Shown here one piece after another: positions 1-6,053 of a stretch of DNA of 7,702 nt. The notes under the pieces were generated by a model. The model had not been told where the DNA came from and ran no database searches. It saw only the letters and a list, made by a program, of their open reading frames with translations. Where the stretch lies: the NCBI GenBank assembly GCA_029556045.1, contig JAKQGS010000059.1, forward strand, positions 1 to 7,702. Direction: 5' to 3'. A program made the translations under genes and the position numbers. Position 1 is the first letter of the stretch; each line of letters opens with the position of its first letter. Source of the DNA: Pseudomonadota bacterium. Its GTDB lineage: Bacteria; Bdellovibrionota; Oligoflexia; Oligoflexales; Oligoflexaceae.

Positions 1-724
1 ACTCCTGCCCTCCCCCGTGCATTTGAGCAGCCAGAGGAATCTTCGGATTCGACTTACGGATGTACAACGCGCCGATACCCTTTGGGGAATACATTTTATG
101 GCCGCTGACGCTGACGAGGTCCGCCTGCACGTCATTCACGTCAAAGGGGATTTTTCCAGCCGCTTGCACCGCATCCACGTGAAAGAACACCCCGGCTTCG
201 CGGGCAATGGCCCCGATATCCCGAACGGGCTGAATGGTGCCGATTTCGTTGTTGGCACCCATGATGCTGATCAAAACCGTCCGATCGGTGGATCCCTCTT
301 GTCCGCGACGAATCGCGGCGCGAACCTGTTCGGCATTGACCCGCCCATACGCATCCACCGGCAGGACGGTCACCGCAAACCCAAATTCCTCGAGGCTCAG
401 ACAGGTGGCCAGCACCGACTTATGTTCGATGGCGGTGGTGATGATGTGTTTGCCCTTGGTGCGATTGGCCCAGGCGATGCCTTTGATGGCTAAGTTGTTG
501 GATTCGGTGGCACCGCTGGTAAAGATGATCTCCTCGGGTGTTCCACCAATCAAGGCAGCCACCTGGGCCCGCGCTTCGCTAACCGGCTTACGCACAGCCC
601 GGCCAAAACAATGGGCACTGCCGACGTTACCGTACATATCCATGAAATAGGGCTGCATAGCCTCAATCACACGGGGATCAACGGGGGTTGTGGCCTGATT
701 ATCGAGATAAATGGGAAGTTTCAT
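1..724 (-). CDS. iscS: Cysteine desulfurase, IscS/NifS family (C-terminus outside window)
   Basis: PLP enzyme of the cytoplasm that takes sulfur from L-cysteine (giving alanine) as an enzyme-bound persulfide for Fe-S cluster assembly and tRNA thiolation. Only residues 1-241 of a usual 380-400 are present; the gene is cut by the window edge and is not broken. Visible hallmarks are the N-terminal LPIYLDNQATTPVDPRV, FTSGATESNN at 68-77 (phosphate-binding loop), His101 of EHKSVL stacking on the cofactor, NNEIG at 158-162, HVDAVQ at 182-187 with Asp184 facing the pyridine nitrogen, and SGHKMYSPKG at 207-216 with Lys210 as the PLP Schiff-base lysine. AQMHGGGQE near the edge is close to E. coli IscS, so I favour IscS over NifS or SufS. 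The catalytic Cys loop lies off-window. The ATG is preceded by GAGAG (731-735) at 6 nt. It is the first gene of its transcript, divergent from proS; no iscR or iscU lies on the visible side. Confidence 0.95.
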   Translation of the reverse strand, partial: MKLPIYLDNQATTPVDPRVIEAMQPYFMDMYGNVGSAHCFGRAVRKPVSEARAQVAALIGGTPEEIIFTSGATESNNLAIKGIAWANRTKGKHIITTAIEHKSVLATCLSLEEFGFAVTVLPVDAYGRVNAEQVRAAIRRGQEGSTDRTVLISIMGANNEIGTIQPVRDIGAIAREAGVFFHVDAVQAAGKIPFDVNDVQADLVSVSGHKMYSPKGIGALYIRKSNPKIPLAAQMHGGGQE

Positions 725-751
725 GCAGGACTCTCGTGGTTCGAAAGGGAC

Positions 752-780
752 ATAACAATTTGATTTATGATGCGAAACAA
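752..780 (-). promoter_or_regulatory. Putative promoter of the cysteine desulfurase gene
   Basis: On the minus strand TTGTTT (780-775) and TGTTAT (757-752) are separated by 17 bp, each a 4/6 match to the sigma-70 boxes. The -10 box lies about 27 bases upstream of the start codon, which gives a short leader with the GAGAG ribosome binding site. The call rests on motif and spacing only. Confidence 0.4.
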
Positions 781-826
781 TACCAATAACCGTTTCGTCC
801 GGGAGTCGCAACCCCCTCCTTTACGG

Positions 827-844
827 TCCCTTAATTTTAAGGGA
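827..844. promoter_or_regulatory. Perfect 18-bp palindrome between divergent genes, possible operator
   Basis: TCCCTTAA-TT-TTAAGGGA has two perfect 8-bp arms and lies between the divergent cysteine desulfurase and proS genes, 103 bp and 86 bp from their start codons. The centre is too short for a stable RNA hairpin and no T-tract follows, so a protein-binding site fits better than a terminator. GGTCCC overlaps its left edge (825-830) and recurs at 855-860. No regulator can be named. Confidence 0.35.
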
Positions 845-870
845 AGGCACGGGTGGTCCCTCAAGTCCTT

Positions 871-910
871 TTGCCTTTTTTAAATTCTTCCTGTAATTTC
901 GGCCTATAAC
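871..910 (+). promoter_or_regulatory. Possible proS promoter region
   Basis: TTGCCT (871-876) is followed 17 bp later by TAATTT (894-899), and a separate TATAAC box sits at 905-910 without a clear -35 partner. Either could give a short leader to the AGAGG ribosome binding site (921-925, 5 nt before the ATG). The boxes are imperfect, so the exact start is unclear. Confidence 0.3.
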
Positions 911-930
911 AGAACCCGAGAGAGGATCCC

Positions 931-2445
931 ATGAGCGAAAAAACCGCCATCACCCCCACCCGCACAGACGATTATCCGGAATGGTATCAACAGGTTGTAA
1001 AGGCCGCAGACCTGGCGGAAAACTCCGCCGTGCGGGGCTGCATGGTGATCAAACCCTGGGGTTATGCCATCTGGGAAAACATCCAAGGGGTTCTGGATCG
1101 AAAGTTCAAGGAAACCGGGCACGTGAATGCTTACTTCCCCCTCTTTATTCCGCTGAGTTTTCTGGAGAAAGAAGCCGAGCATGTTGAGGGGTTTGCCAAA
1201 GAATGCGCCGTGGTGACCCATCATCGCCTCGAGCCCGGACCGAACGGTGGACTGGTGCCGGCCGCCCCATTGGAAGAACCCCTGGTGGTGCGCCCAACAT
1301 CAGAAATGATCATTGGAGCCACTTATGCCAAGTGGGTGCAGTCCTATCGTGACCTGCCGATTCTGGTGAACCAATGGGCTAACGTGGTGCGTTGGGAGAT
1401 GCGGACACGGATGTTTTTGCGCACCACCGAATTCCTCTGGCAGGAAGGACACACCGCCCATGCCACCGCCAAAGAAGCGGTGGAAGAAACCATGAAGATG
1501 CTGGACGTGTACGCGGACTTTGCCGAAAACTATATGGCCATGCCGGTGATCAAAGGGGAAAAAACACCGGATGAACGGTTCCCAGGCGCGGTGGACACTT
1601 ATTGCATCGAAGCCATGATGCAGGATCGTAAGGCCCTGCAAGCAGGCACGTCGCACTTCCTCGGTCAAAACTTTGCCAAAGCGATGGAAATCAAATTTCA
1701 GGATGAAGCGGGCAAAGAGGCCTTTGCCTGGACCACATCCTGGGGTGTATCCACCCGCTTAGTGGGCGGCTTGATCATGTCCCACAGTGATGACAATGGA
1801 CTCGTGCTGCCGCCTCGCCTGGCCCCGAAACATGTGGTCATTATACCGGTCTACCGCAATGACGCAGAGCGGACGGAAGTGCTGGCTTATTGCCAGAAGT
1901 TAAACCAGGCCCTGAACGAGGTGCCGTATTCGCACGGCAGGATCCAATCCTTTGTGGATGATCGTGATATCCGTGGCGGCGAAAAATCCTGGCAGCATAT
2001 CAAAAAAGGTGTGCCGATCCGTCTTGAAATCGGACCCCGCGATATGGCGCAGGACGCTGTCTTCATGGGCCGCCGCGATATGGATCCCAAGCAGAAAAAA
2101 GCGGTGCCCCGTGCGGAGTTCATCGGCACGGTGACCTCCATCCTGGATGATATCCAGCAGGGACTTTTTGCCCGCGCCTTGGCCCACCGGCAGGAGAATA
2201 CCCGTACCATTGACTCAGTTGGGGAGTTGCGGGAGTTTCTCACCCCTAAAAACGAGGATAAGCCGGAGATTCACGGGGGATTTGCCCTCTGCCATTGGGC
2301 GGAGGGTCCCGAAGCATTGGAAGTCACCAAAGATCTGAAAGCTTCCGCCCGTTGCATTCCTCTGGATGGCCCTGAGGAACCCGGCAAGTGTATTTTCTCC
2401 GGCCGACCCAGTAAAAAGCGGGTGGTCTTTGCTAAGTCGTATTAA
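931..2445 (+). CDS. proS: Prolyl-tRNA synthetase, archaeal/eukaryotic-type (ProS type 3)
   Basis: Cytoplasmic class II synthetase that charges tRNA(Pro). At 504 residues it matches the short ProS type 3 form, without the inserted editing domain of the E. coli-type enzyme. Class II motif 1 spans about 40-74 (GYAIWENIQ to YFPLFIP), RPTSE at 121-125 belongs to the proline/ATP site, motif 2 is around 153-175 (RWEMRTRMFLRTTEFLWQEGH), and motif 3 is about 288-299 (GLVLPPRLAP). An anticodon-binding domain covers about 300-410, and the C-terminal domain ends RVVFAKSY with the characteristic terminal Tyr. In zinc-binding members this last domain carries four cysteines; here only Cys454, Cys475 and Cys487 remain, and the usual CxxC reads CIFS (487-490), so the zinc site is probably lost. 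The ATG has AGAGG 5 nt upstream. The gene is monocistronic as far as can be seen, with a convergent gene downstream. Confidence 0.96.
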   Translation: MSEKTAITPTRTDDYPEWYQQVVKAADLAENSAVRGCMVIKPWGYAIWENIQGVLDRKFKETGHVNAYFPLFIPLSFLEKEAEHVEGFAKECAVVTHHRLEPGPNGGLVPAAPLEEPLVVRPTSEMIIGATYAKWVQSYRDLPILVNQWANVVRWEMRTRMFLRTTEFLWQEGHTAHATAKEAVEETMKMLDVYADFAENYMAMPVIKGEKTPDERFPGAVDTYCIEAMMQDRKALQAGTSHFLGQNFAKAMEIKFQDEAGKEAFAWTTSWGVSTRLVGGLIMSHSDDNGLVLPPRLAPKHVVIIPVYRNDAERTEVLAYCQKLNQALNEVPYSHGRIQSFVDDRDIRGGEKSWQHIKKGVPIRLEIGPRDMAQDAVFMGRRDMDPKQKKAVPRAEFIGTVTSILDDIQQGLFARALAHRQENTRTIDSVGELREFLTPKNEDKPEIHGGFALCHWAEGPEALEVTKDLKASARCIPLDGPEEPGKCIFSGRPSKKRVVFAKSY

Positions 2446-2462
2446 AAAGGTCTGTTATTGAA

Positions 2463-2538
2463 ATGAGAGGTTCTTCGCCTTCCCTTTCGCGATGCTCAAG
2501 GTCAGAATGACGGAGCTGGGAGCGAAGGACCTTCTCAT
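2463..2538. repeat. 76-bp imperfect palindrome, REP/MITE-like dispersed repeat
   Basis: The outer arms ATGAGAGGTTCTTCGC (2463-2478) and GCGAAGGACCTTCTCAT (2522-2538) pair with one bulge and one mismatch, and an inner small stem GTCA-GAA-TGAC sits at 2501-2511. The combination TTCTTCGC ... GTCAGAATGACGGAGCT resembles the widespread palindromic repeat built on TTCTTCGC...CTCAGAATGAC seen in many bacterial genomes. It lies exactly between the convergent 3' ends of proS and the hydrolase gene, the usual place for such elements. Its RNA could fold as a bidirectional terminator, but no adjacent T-tract is present. Copy number in the genome cannot be judged here. Confidence 0.55.
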
Positions 2539-2549
2539 AAACGAATCAT

Positions 2550-3716
2550 TTAAAACAGGGCTTTTTCCCGCTCCATCGCCGCCAATACCGCCTTGGCCAC
2601 CTTTAACTGCCCGCGCAAGGCGAGGTGAAAGCAATCCTCTGCAATATCATCCGGTCCAAAAACCAGCAGACCGGTGTCGGGTACATGATGAAACGAAAAA
2701 CCGGCAAAACGGGGATCTTTTTTTCCCTGCTCCCGCAGAACCACAACGCTGTCCTGGATCTCTCGACGGTAGTCGCGGATGCGGTTGGCAATCATCTGCT
2801 GCACATCCTGTGGTTCGCGATCAAAACCCCGACCAAATACGGTGGGGCAATAGTCTGCCGGTGAGCGGGGGAACATCTGTAAAAAGTATACTTTTTCCGG
2901 CTGCTGCAGATCCCCGGCTGCCAGGGTTTCCTCCAATTTTGGCCCCAGCCCCTTCTGCAGCTCCCGGCAGGTCATGGTCCGCCCATGGGCCTTCACACTT
3001 TTGTTTTGAATGGCATCGGAAGTCACCAACTGCATCACCCCAACCGGATCCATCACCCAGACATGGGTCCCGCTGGCGCCGGGCTTGCCGTTCCTCGCAA
3101 GATAACGCAGACCCCGCTGCAGCTGCAGGCCATAATCTTCCGCTGTCGTGACAAAGTCGCCGGAGGGACCACAGACATCATTGCCAGTAAAAAAAAGAAA
3201 CACATGTTCGGGCAGCTGCGCATTCTGATCCAGCAAACGATCCAACTGTCGATGAACGGCCTTCATTCTGGCCCCGTCCTCCGCGGCAATTTCTATTTGG
3301 GGGGGAGGAATCTTGAGAGAAAGACCGAGCAGATTACCCCAACTGTACTCCTCGAAATCCAGATACTGTCGAGAAAAAGCGTTGAGGGTGTGTTTGCCCA
3401 CCCAATTGATACTGCCATCAAACTCGCGACGGGAGATCTCCAGTCGCGTGGGCGTCACAAGGGATTGATCGGATGACAACACTCCTTCTTGTCGCAGCGT
3501 GAGCAAATCCTCCGGCCGTGGTACCAAAGTTTTGCGGCCGGAAAAAATTTCATACAATACCTGCGAATCGAAATGGAGATCCGGATGAGCCGCACCGCCG
3601 GTTCCGAGGCTATCGCCCAAAATTGCGATGCGCCGTTCTTGCCCCGCCGCCTCTATGGGTAGAAATACCAACAAAAGCAGGAAGGCTGTCATTTTTAATA
3701 AGCTCTGAATACCCAT
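2550..3716 (-). CDS. Secreted SGNH/GDSL-family hydrolase (lipase/esterase-like)
   Basis: Predicted exported serine esterase of 388 residues. Residues 1-25 form a Sec signal peptide (Lys8, then a Leu/Phe-rich core, then IEAAG). The SGNH blocks follow: ILGDSLGTG at 32-40 with nucleophile Ser36; FTGNDVCGP at 176-184 with the oxyanion Asn179; and DCFHLALRGQ at 361-370, whose Asp361 and His364 complete the triad. Block II is not obvious, though Gly127 of SWGNLLG is a candidate. The GNDxC and DCFH forms resemble phospholipase B-type GDSL enzymes more than the short TesA group, so a phospholipid or acyl-ester substrate is plausible but unproven. I chose the ATG at 3716 because GAGGGG stands 8 nt upstream and it opens the signal peptide directly; a GTG at 3749 would add 11 residues and lacks a ribosome binding site. 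The gene is convergent with proS and divergent from the LysR-domain gene. Confidence 0.85.
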   Translation of the reverse strand: MGIQSLLKMTAFLLLLVFLPIEAAGQERRIAILGDSLGTGGAAHPDLHFDSQVLYEIFSGRKTLVPRPEDLLTLRQEGVLSSDQSLVTPTRLEISRREFDGSINWVGKHTLNAFSRQYLDFEEYSWGNLLGLSLKIPPPQIEIAAEDGARMKAVHRQLDRLLDQNAQLPEHVFLFFTGNDVCGPSGDFVTTAEDYGLQLQRGLRYLARNGKPGASGTHVWVMDPVGVMQLVTSDAIQNKSVKAHGRTMTCRELQKGLGPKLEETLAAGDLQQPEKVYFLQMFPRSPADYCPTVFGRGFDREPQDVQQMIANRIRDYRREIQDSVVVLREQGKKDPRFAGFSFHHVPDTGLLVFGPDDIAEDCFHLALRGQLKVAKAVLAAMEREKALF

Positions 3717-3801
3717 AGAGTGTTCCCCTCGATAAACAGCGACAAGCACACCTATACAACATATTTTTTCTTTTTAAAACGGTATGTTATAAAAATTTAA
3801 C

Positions 3802-3873
3802 CCAGGTCAAGGAAAAAAAAGTTGACCTGCCGGCCAGTTTTTTGTTCAATAGCCGAAGTTGACCTGGTGGCCA
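3802..3873. repeat. Three TTGACCTG(G) repeats, likely operator cluster
   Basis: CCAGGTCAA (3802-3810, inverted), GTTGACCTGCCGGCCA (3821-3836) and GTTGACCTGGTGGCCA (3858-3873) share one core. The two direct copies match in 14 of 16 bases and begin 37 bp apart. The first two copies form an inverted repeat with 8-bp arms (3803-3810 and 3822-3829) around an A-rich 11-bp spacer, a geometry typical of a dimeric helix-turn-helix regulator. The neighbouring LysR-type domain protein is the natural candidate to bind here. Confidence 0.6.
3822..3850 (+). promoter_or_regulatory. Putative promoter for the LysR-domain gene, overlapping the repeats
   Basis: TTGACC (3822-3827) is a 5/6 match to a -35 box, and TTCAAT (3845-3850), 17 bp on, is a 4/6 match to a -10 box. 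The -35 is embedded in the central TTGACCTG repeat, so a protein bound there would compete with RNA polymerase; autorepression is the simplest inference. Confidence 0.35.
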
Positions 3874-4017
3874 ATTACGGGAATGAGCCACCACCCATCA
3901 CCCTTAACATCCTGGTTTTACGTTGACTTTTACGTTCAGGCCGCTCGATCGTGCGGCTTTGCAGCAACGGCTTTCAGTGTTGGGGTTTTGGACATAACGA
4001 AAGAAAGGGGGGAATGT

Positions 4018-4293
4018 ATGAGCAGCATGCCTAATTATGGGGTGCAAAAGCTTCGCCTGCTGGACATGGATGATTTGATCCTGCTGCAGCACCTGCTGAA
4101 TGGCGGGCGTCCATCAACAGGAGCATCACTGCTGGGCCTTACCCCACCGGCAATCAGTCATCGCCTGAAGAAAATAGAAGAGGTCTTTGGCGTCAAATTG
4201 TTTGATCGCAAAGGACCGAAACTTAACCTTAATGATAACGGCAAGCTGCTCTCGGAAAGGGCCAATCGTGCCCTTGAACTGATGTGCAACTGA
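4018..4293 (+). CDS. Stand-alone LysR-type helix-turn-helix DNA-binding protein
   Basis: This 91-residue protein matches only the N-terminal DNA-binding domain of LysR-type regulators. LDMDDLILLQHLLNGGRPS (15-33) is helix 1, ASLLGLTPPAISHRLKKIE (36-54) is the helix-turn-helix with the recognition helix around 43-52, and FGVKLFDRKGPKLNLNDNGKLL (57-78) is the wing and start of the linker helix, the classical GVKLFDR signature. A normal LysR regulator has about 300 residues with a ligand-binding domain; here a TGA stop and then a strong terminator follow, and the downstream bases do not continue the family. The ATG at 4018 has AAAGGGGGGAA 4-5 nt upstream. An in-frame TTG at 3859 would add 53 residues but falls inside the repeat cluster. 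It is probably a dimeric DNA-binding protein acting on the repeats upstream and perhaps on the envelope operon downstream; ligand sensing is unlikely. Confidence 0.8.
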   Translation: MSSMPNYGVQKLRLLDMDDLILLQHLLNGGRPSTGASLLGLTPPAISHRLKKIEEVFGVKLFDRKGPKLNLNDNGKLLSERANRALELMCN

Positions 4294-4316
4294 CGTGCTC
4301 TCCCCTTATTAAACAT

Positions 4317-4352
4317 CCGTTGAGGGTTATTCCTCAACGGCCCCTATTTTCC
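4317..4352 (+). terminator. Rho-independent terminator after the LysR-domain gene
   Basis: CCGTTGAGG (4317-4325) and CCTCAACGG (4332-4340) form a perfect 9-bp stem with a 6-nt loop GTTATT, followed by CCCCTATTTTCC. The stem is strong and the T-tract modest. It lies 24 bp after the stop codon and separates this gene from the next operon. Confidence 0.75.
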
Positions 4353-4364
4353 TCCGGATTATCT

Positions 4365-4373
4365 TGATATAAT
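4365..4373 (+). promoter_or_regulatory. Extended -10 promoter of the envelope operon
   Basis: TGATATAAT contains a perfect TATAAT (4368-4373) preceded by TGn (4365-4367), an extended -10 element that can work without a good -35; the 17-bp-upstream hexamer TATTTT is poor. Transcription would start near 4380, giving a leader of about 40 nt. The ribosome binding site AAGGG (4403-4407) is 11 nt before the ATG and lies inside a near-palindrome AAGGGATCCCCTT. Confidence 0.6.
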
Positions 4374-4418
4374 TAACAAAAGATCGCTTCCATCCTGTTC
4401 ATAAGGGATCCCCTTCGA

Positions 4419-6041
4419 ATGACCGGGTTCACCGCTCTGACATTGCGGGCTTTGCTGCTTTTCGCCTTTGCGACGGCGTCCCCTTACGCCTGGAGCGTGC
4501 CATCCCCCCAGGTGCCGGAACACGTTGACCTCACCTATATCTCACCCCCGGAATTTAAAAATAAAAAAGAAGAAGCCAAATTCCTCAAAACCTGGAAAGC
4601 CGCCTGTACCAGCCTGGCCCGCGGACTTACCGTGGGCAAAGGTGTATGGGGGAGCGGTGTGTTTAAGTCCCATGCCTGTATTCTCAATAAGAAGCGGGTT
4701 GCTGGTGTCGCTTCATCCACCCCTGTGGTCTGGAATTTGGAATTAAGCGAAGGTCGACGGACAGGCCTTAAGATGGAGCTTTACCATGGGGTGGGCCCCA
4801 AACGTGTTCTGGAAAGCGCTCTGGAGCTACCCGCCAATGACCGTGCGCTGATCATGCTGAAGAACCGTGATGCTGCCGATCTACTGGCCCTGAAACTCAT
4901 GGATAGCCTGCCCATGAGCCGCGTTATCCCCCTGGAGAGCGGCGCACTCTCGATTAGCCACAGCGAAAAGAAAGTTCGCAAAAGCCCGCCACCGATAGCC
5001 CCCCCCGAATACCATATCTATGCTCTTTCCTTTGATGATGAAACGTCACGGTGGTTACCAACCTATGTGGGGCGGGCTAACCTCGTCAAAGCACCGAAGC
5101 CGGAAACCGAGACAAAAGGGGAAAAGGCTCCGAAAAAAAAGAAGACGCCACCCAAAGTGCCAGCCGCCTGGGTCTGGGATATAACGCTGGATGGGTCCCC
5201 TGTTCAGGAAGGCCAGGTTTACTGGGCTCAAGATTCACGGGGTCGAGGCAAGAACAGTGCAGGCATCGACGGCTCCCTTGGATTTGCCCTTGAACCCTTT
5301 GGATATTCCCGCGATTTTCTGACCGCCATGCTGTTCGACACCCTGGCGTCGGGCTATGTGGGTGTTCGGTATGGGTATCCCATCACGTTTGGGGATCCCC
5401 TGATATCCCAGTCCACCATGGTGAGCGTTTTTGCGGAAGTGCGGGGGGGACCGCTAAAAGGGTTGCGTTGGTATTGGGATATGGCCCCTGAGGTTAGTGC
5501 GATCGTGGAAAACCAGGAGCTCAAATTTGGCTGGAGCCGCCCTACCCTCGGCTGGTCATTCGGCATGAATATCAATAGTCCGATCGTCAACCGGGTGGAC
5601 GTCGTTCCCAAAATCGGGGTGATGGACTTTAAATCCCGGGTGCCACTGCCATCGATCGCCCCGGATGAAACCGGGGGTACGATTGTGGGTGTTGATTTTA
5701 ACCTGAAAAACGCCACCAGCTTTGGCGGTGAGATCGGGATAGAATCCGCCACCGATTGGTTCCTACTGCGCCTTTGGGGCGCCTCGGACATCGCCGGTAT
5801 CGTGGATACCGGTGGCGACGGAACGGTATCCTCCATCAGGGGGGGCATCGATACCTACTGGGACTTTGTGAAAATCGGCAAGCTGTTTGAATCCAGTTTG
5901 TTGGTTTTTGCCGTCGGGGAAACCATCACTCTCTCCCAGCGCGCAGAAACGACGGAACCAGCTCCCGGCACCGATCAGATTATCAACGGTCTGTCCTATA
6001 ATCTGGCATTTCTGGGGCTTGGTATTTCCTTAACGTGGTAA
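4419..6041 (+). CDS. Predicted outer-membrane beta-barrel protein with N-terminal domain, unknown function
   Basis: I do not recognise this 540-residue protein. Residues 1-26 look like a Sec signal peptide (MTGFTALTLRALLLFAFATA, then SPYAWS). A mixed alpha/beta N-terminal domain spans about 35-220, with Cys63 and Cys87 as its only cysteines and a possible disulfide once exported. A Lys/Pro-rich linker follows at about 224-248 (KAPKPETETKGEKAPKKKKT). From about 250 on the sequence alternates short amphipathic strands rich in Gly, Tyr and Trp (GYVGVRYGYPITFG, LRWYWDMAPEVSAIV, FGWSRPTLGWSFGMNI) and ends in FLGLGISLTW. A terminal strand closing in an aromatic residue is the usual BAM recognition signal of outer-membrane barrels. 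It is the first gene of an operon with the next gene, only 12 bp apart. Substrate and role are unknown; channel, adhesin-like or envelope-assembly roles are all open. Confidence 0.75.
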   Translation: MTGFTALTLRALLLFAFATASPYAWSVPSPQVPEHVDLTYISPPEFKNKKEEAKFLKTWKAACTSLARGLTVGKGVWGSGVFKSHACILNKKRVAGVASSTPVVWNLELSEGRRTGLKMELYHGVGPKRVLESALELPANDRALIMLKNRDAADLLALKLMDSLPMSRVIPLESGALSISHSEKKVRKSPPPIAPPEYHIYALSFDDETSRWLPTYVGRANLVKAPKPETETKGEKAPKKKKTPPKVPAAWVWDITLDGSPVQEGQVYWAQDSRGRGKNSAGIDGSLGFALEPFGYSRDFLTAMLFDTLASGYVGVRYGYPITFGDPLISQSTMVSVFAEVRGGPLKGLRWYWDMAPEVSAIVENQELKFGWSRPTLGWSFGMNINSPIVNRVDVVPKIGVMDFKSRVPLPSIAPDETGGTIVGVDFNLKNATSFGGEIGIESATDWFLLRLWGASDIAGIVDTGGDGTVSSIRGGIDTYWDFVKIGKLFESSLLVFAVGETITLSQRAETTEPAPGTDQIINGLSYNLAFLGLGISLTW

Positions 6042-6053
6042 GGGGGCAACCTC

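Larger units (their letters stand above)
3717..4017. promoter_or_regulatory. 301-bp divergent intergenic control region
   Basis: This is the only gene-free stretch of about 300 bp. The left half (about 3755-3825) is strongly AT-rich with A and T runs; the right half is GC-richer and forms a leader of roughly 160 nt for the LysR-domain gene. It contains the TTGACCTG repeats described separately. It also contains a 7-bp inverted repeat TGGTGGC/GCCACCA (3865-3871 and 3887-3893) and a small stem GCCGC/GCGGC (3940-3944 and 3953-3957) around the palindrome CGATCG. I see no convincing promoter for the minus-strand hydrolase gene and no conserved-looking open frame. Confidence 0.5.

Noticed and set aside
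17..650. Plus-strand open frames of 158 and 138 codons
   Set aside because: They lie opposite the cysteine desulfurase, whose minus-strand frame carries all the family motifs; the plus-strand translations show no domain and have no ribosome binding site.
904..2243. Several minus-strand open frames opposite proS
   Set aside because: These are antisense shadows of a well-conserved coding gene.
2492..3476. Plus-strand open frames of up to 219 codons opposite the hydrolase gene
   Set aside because: The minus-strand frame has the signal peptide and the GDSL, GND and DxxH blocks; the plus-strand products are Pro/Ser/Arg-rich without structure.
3717..3749. GTG start extending the SGNH hydrolase by 11 residues
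   Set aside because: It would place residues before a normal signal peptide and would bury the GAGGGG ribosome binding site inside the coding region.
3859..4017. TTG start extending the LysR-domain protein by 53 residues
   Set aside because: The extension has no resemblance to the family, overlaps the repeat cluster, and a strong ribosome binding site stands before the ATG at 4018.
4018..4293. LysR gene as a truncated pseudogene
   Set aside because: The reading frame is intact, with a good ribosome binding site, and a perfect-stem terminator follows within 24 bp; no remnant of an effector domain is seen downstream.
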